A stretch of DNA of 64,000 bases, taken from Halichondria panicea. Its lineage: Eukaryota; Porifera; Demospongiae; Suberitida; Halichondriidae. This document shows, in pieces, positions 23,022-36,892 of this stretch. Both the position numbers and the translations under genes were made by a program. The stretch is taken from positions 4,706,202 to 4,770,201 of the forward strand of contig NC_087393.1 of NCBI RefSeq assembly GCF_963675165.1. Direction: 5' to 3'. Position 1 is the stretch's first letter, and each line of letters opens with the position of its first letter. The notes under the pieces were generated by a model. That model worked only from the letters and a program-made list of their open reading frames with translations. It searched no databases and was not told the origin of the DNA.

Positions 23022-26000
23022 TCAATCCTGCACTCCACTGTTCCCAATGCAGACATCTCGATCTGTGCATGTGTAGAAGTACATTGCAAGCATAATTATA
23101 TTGAAACTACATACTTATCACTGTACAAGAAGATCACAGTTTCAGTTCACCTGATTTGCCCTGAGGGTATATCAGAGTGATGTTGAAAGTGAACCCATAG
23201 TCAGGTGCAGTAACGCCAGGAGTCTTGGTCCCTTCTGTATCCAGTGACACACTCGACTCAAAACCCACTTTTAATATATTGGACTCCAGCTCATAAATAT
23301 TTGATGAGCTACGCTGATTTTTAGAGGGGGTCTTACCATTGTTTACCTGTAAAACAGAGTTACTATAATAATTATTATTTGCGTGGATTAAGCAGACAAA
23401 ATGAGCATGAAATCTGATTATTACAGTCACCCTTGGCAGTATAGAATGACTTGTTCACAAGAACGTGATTGTGTGAACTCACTGAACTGCTGTTGTTTCT
23501 GAATGACAAGTCACTAAAGTAACTGCTGAGAATGTCAGACTCTGCCACTTTAACCCTCCACCATTTTGAGTAGGCATCTCTCACTTGTTTGGAGAGGGGC
23601 ACAAATATGACGAAGATGACCACTCCTTGGAAGGCAACAAAGATCGTGAAGATGTAGGCCAGTGGGAAAAGAGCAGGGACCTCAAACACCAGAAGACCTG
23701 TATCAATTTTTGTGCTTGTCACATGACAAACTCTCTATTCAAGTATAGGCTCACCAATGATCCATGTCAAACCCATGATGGTTACCAAGGAAACTGAAGA
23801 CTTTAACCAATATCTACATAGGTGTATATATTTCAAGCAAATGGCATAAAGGTGCCTCATACTTTGTTCTCTGTATTCTATTCTTGTGTGTTTCTTTCTT
23901 TGCATGTCTGTTCATGATCACTAGTGCCATGATGAAGAAGCCAATATTTGCCAAAATGACCAACACAACTGGTACAATGAACGTCTGTATGAAGTAGCCA
24001 TGAGGGTTCAACCAGCAGCTGCAAGATACAACAAACACACAGTGAATCTCCTAAATGTAGAAATAAGGACACCTCACATATACAGTTCCATAAAAATATC
24101 AGGACACTTCACAGAACACGGTACAATTCAATTTCCCTTTACTCTAATTAAATTGAGATTATAATACCTCCTATATATACGCACACTCACACAGCGGTCT
24201 GTTGGGTGGTGGTCTCATTGTCCTGAGTGCTGTTACTGACTTGTACATAGCCATAGCCATAGTCTGCCTCAGGGTACAGAGTAAAGCCCAGGGGAACACA
24301 GAGGCCCATGTACAGCAGAGGGGCACCTGCAAACACAATATTCTTAAAGCATTAAAAATTGATGTTGCATGTAATATATGTACGCAGCTACATTGGCTAT
24401 AGATAAAGAACTTACCATAACTGAAAATTGTGAAGCCGATTATGTATTTTTTCTGATTTTTGACAAAGACTTTGACAAGGACCAAATACAAGACCACCCC
24501 CTCCATGAGCATCCACATGAAGGACACCAGGAACAAGTAGTGCATAAGAACTGCTGCCGTCCGACAACCAGGATCCACCACACCCCCTCCCCCGTGAGGG
24601 GTTACCCCACTCACAAACATCAGCTGTGCCAGAATTAGACTCACACACAAGTTGATGTGGATGTAGTTACGCATGCTCCAGAGAGACCTGCACAACACAC
24701 ACAATAATTAAGTAGCCTCGTTCAAAGTCTATTTGCCTACATGTATTTGATATGAAATTGAAATCGGGAACAGGCTAACACAATACAAAATTCAGCTAAT
24801 ATTATTGCATGCATTGTCAGAAACCAAACAGAGCTATAGAATGCTTACACAACAGAACCTCTAGAGATGAAGGAAGCTGTTTAAAAGGAAGCTGTCTAAG
24901 AAGTGCAAACACATAGTTACCTTAGGCATACCAATGCTACAATGGTTGTTAGCATGGCTAGTACAGAGAGTGATACACCAATGTAGCCAATCACTTCCAG
25001 TACGAATGCATGCACACCTCCCACTATGGGCTGAGAGCTGAGGAGAATGGCAAAGTTGGTGAGATGTGTGCACTCGCACACAGTGTGTGTGGAGTTAGAG
25101 AGACTGTCATTTCTCTCACAGCCCCTAGTATTCCATCTTCCATTGACTAGCCGAGAGTCACTGTATGAAATAATTATTAGCAGTGTTTAATTGCAGTGAT
25201 CAAACACGGAAGGAATGATGCCTCGGTGCCTCGGTGGAGGTGACAAAGCTGCATAACATAAAGTTACTAGCTAATTAATAGCTTATACACACATTATAAT
25301 TATCATAATGAACATTTTTCATTCATTAATTTTGCTGCATGCAGAATCACAGGGAAACTCCAAGAGTGGGAAATGATCGACTATGATTGTTTTAAATAGG
25401 ATCGATGCCAACAAGTCTAAAAATGAATGGCTGCTGCATCAGCAGAGCCTTCCAGCTCTCTACTCACTCTTGCAGCTACTATAATATCTAGTGAGCTAAC
25501 TACTAGCAACACTCCATGGACAAGTTTTTCTACGCACTCTTCTGAAAAGGCTGCATTGGCATTCCAGGTAAGTAAAACTAGGCATAACTCGAGAACGAAA
25601 CATACTTTTGATCTACGAATTAAAATCTAAGAAAATATGACTATAGATCTATAGAAACTCTTATACTTGCACTTCATTGATCCTTGAGCAGCTGTAGCAG
25701 TCTACACACAGACACACACACCAGCAGCTGACATTTCCCCAATGCTAATAGTGCACTAGACAGTACTACAACTATTACCTACCTTCCTAGTATGAACTCC
25801 CAGAAAACACACTTCATTTCACTGCTATCCTATAATAAGGAACAGAGAAACCACTTTATGAACACTTGCATGGGGAGCCCATTTATATAGAGGTGGCCTT
25901 AGGGTAGTTCAATTTGTATAATTGCAGTTGTCCTTTTTTTAGGGTGGCCTTAAAAAAGTGGGTTTCTAATGTAAGATACAATGCTTCAGTTTCCAGGAGG

Positions 26001-29000
26001 GAGGGGAAGGGAATACAGGGATCACCCTCTCTCCTCGTTAATACTAGCCTGGTTACCAGCTCACCTGCGCCAACTGTGAAGAGTGTTTCAGTGTGACAAT
26101 GACTGGCTGACTGAGCTGAATGTTGGCTGTATCACAGATCTCGTCCCCACACTGCAGACTGGTGGAGACCACTGGAGATGCTAACACAGTGTCCCTCTCT
26201 CCCAGCAGAGTCCCGGGTAGCAGTCCACTCATGTTCCTGTAGTAGACTGAGGCCACAGTGACTGGTCCAGTTCCATTACTTATGATCCTCACTAACTCAG
26301 TGGGCACTCGGATGGAGCTGTTGGTTGTTTCAATACCAGTGAAGTACGAGTCATCGTTCCCATCTTGTTCTACCTCTTGGACTATCAGTTCTGTAGAACA
26401 TTATTGAACGTGCATACAGTAATGAACTCACAAATACATTCGAATGGTTTAATTGTATAAGAGTATGTGGTTTAAGAATATATCTCTTCAAGGACCTGTT
26501 AAATGAAGCATGCAAGTATAATTATAACATGCACACTGTATGAAAAACTGGGAAGTATTGGAGCACTAAACAAACGTGCATTTCCTGTTCTGTAAATGTA
26601 ATGTTTCTATGTAGAGCTACAACAACTAATGACCTTAATTAGAAATGAATTGTGATAACCTGTACCTCCCACCTTTAGCACAATAGCTACCTCTCTACCC
26701 ATACCAATATTGGATGTCCTAAAGCCGTCTTCATTTGGAGCGAGCACATTAAATGCCAGCTGCTCAATGGTAGCAAGCAGTGTACTCCCGACAATGGCGT
26801 TGGACTGTAGTGTGTGTGCATGAGTGGGCTTGTTTGAGTGTGGAGAGAGGGTGTACACTAAATAGTGGTAAATGATGCATGTCGGAATAAACACATGAAC
26901 ACACCTGAGTAGTGATCAGTGATTGATTCATCAAGTCATCACTCATTTCCAGAACATCCTACAAGAAATGCTTACATCAATGACATTCAGTTGTTCACTG
27001 TATTTACTCACCTGACCAAACTGTTGGCTGTCGTTGATACTCGCCCGATTTACCATGTCACTGAGCAGATACATAACAGCTCTCTGGTGAACTTGTGTAC
27101 CATTCCTTACAAAGTCTAGCAGAGAAGTAGCTGCTTGACCAGGAGGCTAATTGGAGATAGAATTTTACAGAATTATGAGGTATGCCACAATAATGGATAT
27201 GAGAATATAACATTGTATACTCACAAGATTAGAATGTGGCTTACTTTTTTCTGGATGGCTCTCAATTTGTCACTTCCATTTATCTAAGGCAGGATAGCAA
27301 TGAAAAAATATACACATTTCTTGGTGTACTTACAGTGCTTGAAACATTTGAGATAGTGGATTCCAGCTCTTTTTTGGCCAAAAATGAATCATTGCTGGAA
27401 GTAGCTGGAGCTGTTGGGGTTGACGCCACTTGATTAGAGCTTGTAGAGGACCCTGGGACAGATGTGCTTGCAGAAGATACTCCAGTGGTGCTCATAATTG
27501 AGGCCACTTGAATGGAGCTTGTAGAGGACCCTCGGACAGATGTGCTTGCAGAAGACACTCCAGTGGTGCTCATAATTGAGGCCACTTGAATGGAGCTTGT
27601 AGAGGACCCTCGGACAGATGTGCTTGCAGAAGATAATCGAGTAGGGACAATCGACACCACTTGAATGGAGCTGGACTCTCGGACAAATGTGCTTGCAGCA
27701 GTAGCACTTAGATGATGGAAAATAGTTGACATCACCGCTTCTTCTGTTGATGTAGTTAAATCGCCCATTGAGACAACAGATGTTATATTAATCTTGTGTT
27801 CTGGTATTGTTGTATTTGACTGATTGCCTAGAACTGGCATTAGTTGAGTGATGTTCAGTGGGACTGTAGTTGCTATGCGACTAGCCTCTGTTTTTGTGTT
27901 CTCACAGCCGAAGGTTGTACATTTGAGACCAAACATTATCTTGCGATTATCAGAGGCACCAGAGCAGTCAGTAGATACGCCACCATTTCTGATATCTTTA
28001 TTCCAATTATTTGAGCTGTACGAGTGTATCAAAACCTTATACATTTAAATATAGCAAAATACCTCAAATATCCCTGATCAAATCCATCCTCCAGTAGACT
28101 GATGCTGGTTTCATTCACAATCAAGCTAATAGACACATCGTCCAATGTCACTACGTCTCGTTTCCTATCATGATTAAAAGAAACGTATTGCAGCCATCTT
28201 ATCTGCAGTCCATCTCTGAGATAGTCATCTCCGCACACATTTATCTTGAATGACTGAACTCCACTACAATTGTAGTAAGGAACATCATAGTCTCTGATTC
28301 GGATCGTACTATGATCATTAGTTGATCTATCATGATACACTAGAGGAATCCAAGTGCCGTCTCTGTCCCAGTTGCCTAGCGATACCTCTATACCCTCCTT
28401 TTTATTCTTGTCAATTTTGTCACAGTCATCTGGGGTCAAATCCAGCACATATGACAGCTCTCTGTGTAGAAGAACATACTGCATAAAGTTACGCTCAACG
28501 ATAGACATGCAGATAAGAAACACTCACATTCTTGGGTTACTGGTTTCGCAATTCATCGGTGGTGGTTGCTTATCAACAAGAACTGAACCATCGACTATCA
28601 TCTCACATCCTTTTGTTTGGCCATTTTCCATCCTAATAGGGAGGGACACCACACCCCTTGGTCCCCCTGCGCTACCTCCACAGAACTGTAGAGGACCGGC
28701 TCCATTTTTTGTGAGTTGACTGTCATTACAGCTGCTTTCTCTACATTATGTACAAATACGTATAATGTCAAGATAATGTATTGACTTACTCGTTAAGGAG
28801 ATCAAAGTAACTATTGCCATCAAATGTAACCAGCAGTTTGCTGATTTCCCAGCAGTTGCACAATCCACCGCCATGTTCTGGCTGTACTATTCTCAGCTGC
28901 ACAGCATCAACGTTGTTTTGATCAGAACTTCGTAGACTATGTCCAGTTGAATTATAGTCAGCATCTATAGACATATAGTATGTATATACATGTACAGTAA

Positions 29001-29272
29001 ATAAATAGAAAGTACTATGCAAAATTACCAGTAGTCATCGTCCTAAGAGTGCTCCACTGGTCAGGTATCAATAATGTATTGACCCACTCCAGCCATTGAT
29101 ACTCCACTCTAACAAATGCAGGACCAGGGTAAGTCAGCCCAGTGCTACAGTTGAGAGGTGAGTTACTCGTGACAGTTATATTGAGTGAGAAGTTAGAACA
29201 TCTTGCTCCTTGAGAGAACAGTACAATACTGCAAGCCAGCACTAATACTACAAGTTGTCCCTTAGTCTGCAT
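23022..29272 (-). CDS. Adhesion GPCR copy 3
   Basis: Same 19-exon plan. Exon 1 is 29272-29029 (signal peptide MQTKGQLVVLVLACSIVLFS), stalk exon 5 is 28015-27334, GPS/TM1 exon 12 is 25160-24921, and exon 19 starts at 23062. The frame is open through every exon inspected. GPS residues CVFWEF, GCERND and CECTHLTNFAILL, the TM3 motif WMLMEGVVLY and the loop-2 CWLNPHG are present. The tail without exon 19 would end in PQGKSGELKL at 23134; with it, in VCIGNSGVQD. The stalk has three SSASTSV units, the last truncated, against nine in copy 2. Copies 3 and 4 are near-identical over long stretches, at a nearly constant offset of about 7.62 kb, so they arose by a recent duplication or are being homogenised. 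Confidence 0.92.
25195..25735. repeat. Shared intronic block, copy 3 (intron 11)
   Basis: About 540 bp homologous to the block at 16378-16975, in the same intron. It ends near CACACACACCAGCAGCTGAC without the ACCGTATACCTCGC end seen in copies 2 and 7. Confidence 0.7.
27415..27705 (-). repeat. 78-bp coding repeat in copy 3 stalk
   Basis: Three SSASTSV units (two full, one truncated) of the same 26-residue repeat as copy 2, preceded by the degenerate AASTFVRESSSIQV unit. The flanking exon sequence is shared with copy 2, so the difference lies in repeat number. Confidence 0.9.
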
Positions 29273-30646
29273 TGCTACCCTGAACTACAGTACAGCTACA
29301 TCAATGACTTTCTTTTAATACTCACTGCTATCTGGGTAGTTGATACAACTATCTACTATTCTCAATACCATACATCAATTAGTTTGGGAAACACTACGTA
29401 TACATGTATATGAAACACACCTACACACATACAGATGCAACAAAGCATACACATTAGTCTATAACATATGCATGGAACGATAACAGATGACCAAAGATAC
29501 ATGATCATGTACGTCTCACGGCACCACTCAGTCAGGTATAATACCTGAAACGTTATAAATAGCACTATATATGCAACAACCAAACCATAGCACACAGTCA
29601 TCATTATGTAAGCCGTTGTTATGTATTTCCAGAGCTAGTTTTTCACCCTATATAATTGTAGAGCATTACCTCAACATGGTAGTTGCCAGACGGTCTATTT
29701 ATGTTTGGCTATCGCACACTGATCAACTGCAAAGAACCAGAGTGGCTTTCTCAAGCCGATGGGATTCTAAAGTTCTTAGAATACTACATGAAAATGTTTT
29801 GATATCACAAACATGGCTCAAACTGTGAACAAACGATCGCTGGCATCGAAAATGCTCAATATCTGTACGAGGAATACCGGACAATAATCCCCACACTCTT
29901 TCTAAGCAACGTCTCTAATCACTGTTGGAGAATGCATTTCGATATGATGTCCTCTGATAAGCAGTTTTCACGGTCATCTTGGTCCCGTTCAATTAATTGG
30001 GGGTCTTTTACAAGGACCAAAATTGTTGAGATGTCCATTACAAGTAGCTATACTATAGTATACTGCAATCTCGACCATTTAATGGAAAGTTTCAACGGAC
30101 TCGTTTGTCTTCCAAGTGTCTTCTTGATCGGATATTCCCCAAATGTGGATCAATCCAAGCAAAAAATTTCTTAATCAGTTGGAGGTTGATTCTCTAACGA
30201 GACCCCAAGTTCACAATGAACAGATAATTATGTTGCAGCCATTTTTTAATTCAGATCTGTTCATCCTCTGGTTTTAATCGTTTATTGTAGGAATATATAA
30301 TGTCACATATTACAATTTTCAGTAAACGGAGGGCTCTGGGCCAAGCCGCAGATTGAGAATAGTAGCCGCTGCCTTCCTTAGGAGGGCGGAGTTCAATTCA
30401 CATGCATGCATGGCAGTACTAAGACGCCTCATATAACATCACTTTTATAATTAGTTCTATACCGCCCTTTCAATGTCAGATGTTGTTATAATTATACAAT
30501 ATTGTTTAATCTGTATACACATGACTTCTATACATAACTTCTTAACTATTATAGAGTTTACTGACAACAAAAAATGATACGAGACACACCTTATAATTAT
30601 ACAATGTTCAGCAAGGTAGACAGTTATTACATTTCCAGTAATGTCA
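29273..30646. promoter_or_regulatory. Spacer between copies 3 and 4
   Basis: Holds the copy 3 upstream region (CACGGCACCACTCAGTCAGG near 29518; CCAGACGGTCTATTTATG near 29688) and the copy 4 3' flank. It keeps the uninterrupted CAATATCTGTACGAGG site used by the MITE in the neighbouring spacer. No gene seen. Confidence 0.5.
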
Positions 30647-33600
30647 TCAATCCTGCACTCCACTGCTCCCAATGCAGACATCTCGATCTGTGCATGTGTA
30701 GAATTACATTGCAAGCATAATTATATTGAAAACTACATACTTATCACTGCACAAGAAGATCACAGTTTCAGTTCACCTGATTTGCCCTGAGGGTATATCA
30801 TAGTGATGTTGAAAGTGAACCCATAGTCAGGAGCAGTAATGTCAGGAGTCTTGGTCCCTTCTGTATCCAGTGACACACTCAACTCAAAAGCCACTTTTGG
30901 TATATTGGACTCCAGCTCATAAATATTTGATGAGCTACGCTGATTTTTAGAGGGGGTCTTACCATTGTTTACCTGTAAAACAGAGTTACTATAATAATTA
31001 TTATTTGCGTGGATTAAGCAGACAAAATGAGCATGAAACCTGATTACTACAGTCACCCTTAGCTTGGCAGTATAGAATGACTGATTCACAAGAACGTGAT
31101 TGTGTGAACTCACTGAACTGCTGTTGTTTCTGAATGACAAGTCACTAAAGTAACTGCTGAGAATTTCAGACTCTGCCACTTTAACCCTCCACCATTTTGA
31201 GTAGGCCTCTCTCACTTGCTTGGAGAGGGGCACAAATATAACGAAGATGGCCACTCCTTGGAAGGCAAAAAAGATCGTGAAGATGTACGCCAGCAGGAAA
31301 AGAGCAGGTACCTCGAACACCAGAAGACCTGTATCAATGTTTGTGCTTGTCACATGAAAAACTCTCTATTCAAGTATAGGCTCACCAATGATCCATGTCA
31401 AACCCATGATGGTTACCAAGGAAACTGAAGACTTTAACCAATATCTACATAGGTATATATATTCAAGCAAATGGCATAAAGGTGCCTCATACTTTGTTCT
31501 CTGTATTCTATTCTTGTGCGTCTGCTTCTTTGCATGTCTGTTCATAATCACTAGTGCCATGATGAAGAAGCCAATATTTGCCAAAATGACCAACACAACT
31601 GGTACAATGAACGTCTGTATGAAGTAGCCATGAGGGTTCAACCAGCAGCTGCAAGATACAACAAACACACAGCGAATCCCCTAAATGTAGACTCCCTGAA
31701 ATAAGGACACCTCTTATAACCAGCTCAACCAAGACAGAAGGACTGGCATTGAACCCTTTATGTAACTAAAGACATGCCAATAAACATATACAGTTCCATA
31801 AAAATATCAGGACACTTCACAGAACTCGGTACAATTCAATTTCCCTTTACTCTAATTAAATTGAGATTATAATTCCTCCTATATATACGCACACTCACAC
31901 AGCGGTCTGTTGGGTGGTGGTCTCATTGTCCTGAGTGCTGTTACTGACTTGTACATAGCCATAGCCATAGTCTGCCTCAGGGTATAGAGTAAAGCCCAGG
32001 GGAACACAGAGACCCATGTACAGCAGAGGGGCACCTGCAAACACAATATTCTTAAAGCAATAAAAATTGATGTTGCATGTAATCTATGTACGCAGCTACA
32101 TTGGCTATAGATAAAGAAGTTACCATAACCGAAAATTGTGAAGCCGATTATGTATTTTTTCTGATTTTTGACAAAGACTTTGACGAGGGCCAAATACAAG
32201 ACCACCCCCTCCATGAGCATCCACATGAAGGACACCAGGAACAAGTAGTGCATGAGAACTGCTACCGTCCGACAACCAGGATCCACCACACCCCCTCCCC
32301 CGTGAGGGGTTACCCCACTCACAAACATCAGCTGTGCCAGAATTAGACTCACACACAAGTTGATGTGCATGTAGTTACGCATATTCCAGAGAGACCTGCA
32401 CAACACACACAATAAGTAGCCTCGTTCAAAGTCCAACTTTTCTCTATTTGACATGGCTAACACTTATTGGTTAAAAATGAAGCTATATTTATAACAGAAC
32501 CTCTGTAAAGGAAGCTGTCAGTAAGAAGAGCAAGAACATAGTTACCTTAGGCATACCAAAGCTATAATGGTTGCTAGCATGGCTAGTACAGAGAGTGATA
32601 CACCAATGTAGCCAATCACTTCCAGTACGAATGCATGCACACCTCCCACTATGGGCTGAGAGCTGAGGAGAATGGCAAAGTTGGTGAGATGTGTGCACTC
32701 GCACACAGTGTGTGTGGAGTTAGAGAGACTGTCATTTCTCTCACAGCCAGTAGTATTCCATCTTCCATTGACTAGCCGAGAGTCACTGTATGAAATAATT
32801 ATTAGCAGTGTTTAATTGCAGTGATCAAACACGGAAGGAATGATGCCTCAGTGCCTCGGTGGAGGTGACAAAGCTACATAACATAAAGTTACTAGCTAAT
32901 TAATAGCTTATACACACATTATAATTATCATAATGAACATTTTTCATTAATTAATTTTGCTGCATGCAGAATCACAAGGAAACTCCAAGAGTGGGAAATG
33001 ATGGACTATGATTGTTTTTAAATAGGATCTATGCCAACAAATCTAAAAATGAATGGCTGCTGCATCAGCAGAGCCTTGCAGCTCTTACTCACTCTTGCAG
33101 CTACTAATATCTAGTGAGCTAATATCTAGTGAGCTAACTACTAGCAACACTCCATGGACAAGTTTTTCTACGCACTCTTCTGAAAAGGCTGCATTGGCAT
33201 TCCAGGTAAGTAAAACTAGGCATAACTCGAGAATGAAACATAATTTTGATCTACGAATTAAAATCCAAGAAAATATGACTATAGATCTATAGAAACTCTT
33301 ATACTTGCACTTCATTGATCCTTGAGCAGCTGTAGCAGTCTACACACAGACACACACACCAGCAGCTGACATTTCCCCAATACTACTAGTGCACTAGACA
33401 GTACTACAACTATTACCTACCTTCCTAGTATGAACTCCCAGAAAACACACTTCATTTCACCGCTATCCTATAATAAGGAACAGAGAAACCACTTTATGAA
33501 CACTTGAATGGGGAGCCCATTTATATAGAGGTGGCCTTAGGGTATATAGTTCAATTTATACACAATCTATAATTGCAGTTGTCCTTTTTTTAGGGCCTTA

Positions 33601-36600
33601 GAAAAGTGGGTTTCCAATGTAAGATACAATGCTTCAGTTTCCAGGAGGGAGGGGAAGGGAATACAGGGCTCACCCCCTCTCTTTGTTAACACTAGCCTGG
33701 TTACCAGCTCACCTGCGCCAACTGTGAGGAGTGTTTCAGTGTGACAATGACTGGCTGACTGAGCTTAATGTTGGCTGTGTCACAGATCTTGTTCCCACAC
33801 TGCAGACTGGTGGAGACCACTGGAGATGCTAACACAGTGTCCCTCTCTCCTAGCAGAGTCCCGGGTAGCAGTCCACTCATGTTTCTGTAGTAGACTGAGG
33901 CCACAGTGACTGGTCCAGTTCCATTACTTATGATCCTCACTAACTCAGTGGGCACTCGGATGGAGCTGTTGGTTGTTTCACTACCAGTGAAGTACGAGTC
34001 ATCGTTCCCATCTTGTTCTACCTCTTGGACTATCAGTTCTGTAGAACATTATTGCAAACGTGCATACAGTAATGAACACACAAATACATTTCAAGGACCT
34101 GTTAAATGAAGCATGCATGTACATGCACACTGTATGAGTGAAACTAGAAAGTATTGGAGCACTAAACAAACGTACATTTCCTGTTCTGTAAATGTAATGT
34201 TTCTACGTAGAGCTACAACAACTAATGATCTTAATTAGATGAATTGTGATAACCTGTACCTCCCACCTTTAGCACAATAGCCACCTCTCTAACCCATACC
34301 AATATTTGATGTCCTAAAGCCGTCTTCATTAGGAGAGAGCACATTAAATGCCAGCTGCTCAATGGTAGCAAGCAGTGTACTCCCGACAATGGCGTTGGAC
34401 TGTAGTGTGTGTGCATGAGTGGGCTTGTATGAGGAGGAGGGAGGTTGTACACTAAATAGGTAAATGTTGCATGTCATGGAATGGAAATAAATACACACAT
34501 GAACACACCTGAGTAGTGATCAGTGATTGATTCATCAAGTCATCAGTTATTTCCAGAACATCCTACAAGAAATGCTTACATCAATGACATTCAGTTGTTC
34601 ACTGTATTTACTCACCTGACCAAACTGTTGGCTGTCGTTGATACTCGCCCGATTTACCATGTCACTGAGCAGATACATAACAGCTCTCCGGTCAACTTGT
34701 GTACCATTCCTTACCAAGTCTAGCAGAGAAGCAGCTGCTTGACCAGGAGGCTAATTGGAGATAGAATATTAATTTTTACATAATAATTATGAGGTATGCA
34801 CAATAATGGATATGAGAATATAACATTATATACTCACAAGATTATAATCAATGTGACTTACTTTTTTCAGGATGGCTCTCAATTTGTCACTTCCATTTAT
34901 CTAAGGCAGGATAGCAATGAAAAAATATACACATTTCTTGGTGTACTTACAGTGCTTGAAACATTTGAGATAGTGGATTCCAACTCTTTTTTGGCCAAAA
35001 ATGAATCATTGCTGGAAGTACCTGGAGCTGTTGTGGTTGACGCCACTTGATTAGAGCTTGTAGAGGACTCTGGGACAGATGTGCTTGCAGAAGATACTCC
35101 AGTGGTGCTCATAATTGAGGCCACTTGAATGGAGCTTGTAGAGGACCCTCGGACAGATGTGCTTGCAGAAGATACTCCAGTGGTGCTCATAATTGAGGCT
35201 ACTTGATTAGAGCTTGTAGAGGACCCTGTGACAGATGTGCTTGCAGAAGATAATCGAGTAGGGACAATCGACACCACTTGAATGGAGCTGGACTCTAGGA
35301 CAGATGTGCTTGCAGCAGTAGCACTTAGATGATGGAAAATAGTTGACATCACCGCTTCTTCTGTTGATGTAGTTAAATCACACATTGAGACAACAGATGT
35401 TATATTAATCTTGTGTTCTGGTATTGTTGTATTTGACTGATTGCCTAGAACTGGCATTAGTTGAGTGATGTTCAGTGGGACTGTAGTTGCTATGCGACTA
35501 GCCTCTGTTTTTGTGTTCTCACAGCCGAAGGTTGTACATTTGAGACCAAACATTATCTTGCGATTATCAGAGGCACCAGAGCAGTCAGTAGATACGCCAC
35601 CATTTCTGATATCTTTATTCCAATTATTTGAGCTGTACGAGTGTATCAAAACCTTATACATTTAAATATAGCAAAATACCTCAAATATCCCTGATCAAAT
35701 CCATCCTCCAGTAGACTGATGCTGGTTTCATTCACAATCAAGCTAATAGACACATCGTCCAATGTCACTACGTCTCGTTTCTTATCATGATTAAAAGAAA
35801 CGTATTGCAGCCATCTTATTCGCAGTCCATCTCTGAGATAGTCATCTCCGCACACATTTATCTTGAATGACTGAACTCCACTACAATTGTAGTAAGGAAC
35901 ATCATAGTCTCTGATTCGGATTGTACTATGATCATTAGTTGATCTATCATGGTACACTAGAGGAATCCAAGTGCCGTCTCTGTCCCAGTTGCCTAGCGAT
36001 ACCTCTATACCCTCCTTTTTATTCTTGTTAATATTGTCACAGTCATCTGGGGTCAAATCCAGCACATATGACAGCTCTCTGTGTAGAAGAACATACTGCA
36101 TAAAGTTACGCTCAACGATAGACGTGCAGAAGAACACACACTCACATTCTTGGTTTACTGGTTTCACAATTCATCGGTGGTGGTTGCTTATCAACAAGAG
36201 CTGAACCATTGACTATCATCTCACATCCTTTTGTTTGGCCATTTTCCATCCTCGGGAGGGACACCACACCCCTTGGTTCCCCTGCGCTACCTCCACAGAA
36301 CTGTAGAGGGCCGGCTCCATTTCTTGTGAGTTGACTGTCGTTACAGCTGCTTTCTCTACATTATGTACAAAGACGTATAATGTCAAGATAATGCATTGAC
36401 TTACTCGTTTATAAGGAGATCAAAGTAACTATTGCCATCAAATGTAACCAGCAGTTTGCTGATTTCCCAGCAGTTGCACAATCCACCGCCATGTTCTGGC
36501 TGTACTATTCTCAGCTGCACAGCATCAACGTTGTCTTGACCAAAACTTTGTAGACTATATCCAGTTGAATTATAGTCAGCATCTATAGATATATATAGTA

Positions 36601-36892
36601 TGTATATACATGTACAGTAAATAAATAGAAAGTACTACGCAAAATTACCAGTAGTCATCGTCCTAAGAGTGCTCCACTGGTCAGGTATCAATAATGTATT
36701 GACCCACTCCAGCCATCGATACTCCACTCTAACAAATGCAGGACCAGGGTAAGTCAGCCCAGTGCTACAGTTGAGGGGTGAGTTACTCGTGACAGTTATA
36801 TTGAGTGAGAAGTTAGAACATCTTGCTCCTTGAGAGAACAGTACAATACTGCAAGCCAGCACTAACACTGCAAGTTGTCTCTTAGTCTGCAT
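30647..36892 (-). CDS. Adhesion GPCR copy 4
   Basis: Same plan as copy 3: exon 1 starts at 36892 (MQTKRQLAVLVLACSIVLFS), stalk exon 5 is 35632-34951, GPS/TM1 exon 12 is 32785-32546, exon 19 starts at 30687. Small in-frame differences from copy 3 support a functional gene. Exon 2 gains one codon (LLINE for LLNE) and exon 3 loses one codon (SLPRMENG for SLPIRMENG). The GPS motif (CECTHLTNFAILL), WMLMEGVVLY and CWLNPHG are intact. The tail ends in PQGKSGELKL at 30760 or, with the last exon, in VCIGNSGAVE-type sequence read from the conserved block. No stop or frameshift was found in the exons inspected. Confidence 0.91.
32820..33370. repeat. Shared intronic block, copy 4 (intron 11)
   Basis: About 550 bp, nearly identical to the copy 3 block and in the same intron. 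It has a short internal duplication AATATCTAGTGAGCT (33107-33136). Confidence 0.7.
35034..35330 (-). repeat. 78-bp coding repeat in copy 4 stalk
   Basis: Three SSASTSV units of the 26-residue repeat. Units one and three read SSNQVAS in place of SSIQVAS, so units have been shuffled relative to copy 3. Confidence 0.9.

Noticed and set aside
30457-30714. Frame beginning MSALGAVECRIDD downstream of several copies
   Set aside because: It overlaps the proposed last exon in another frame. The splice phase from exon 18 selects the DRDVCIGN frame, and the MSALG frame has no promoter or partner exon visible.
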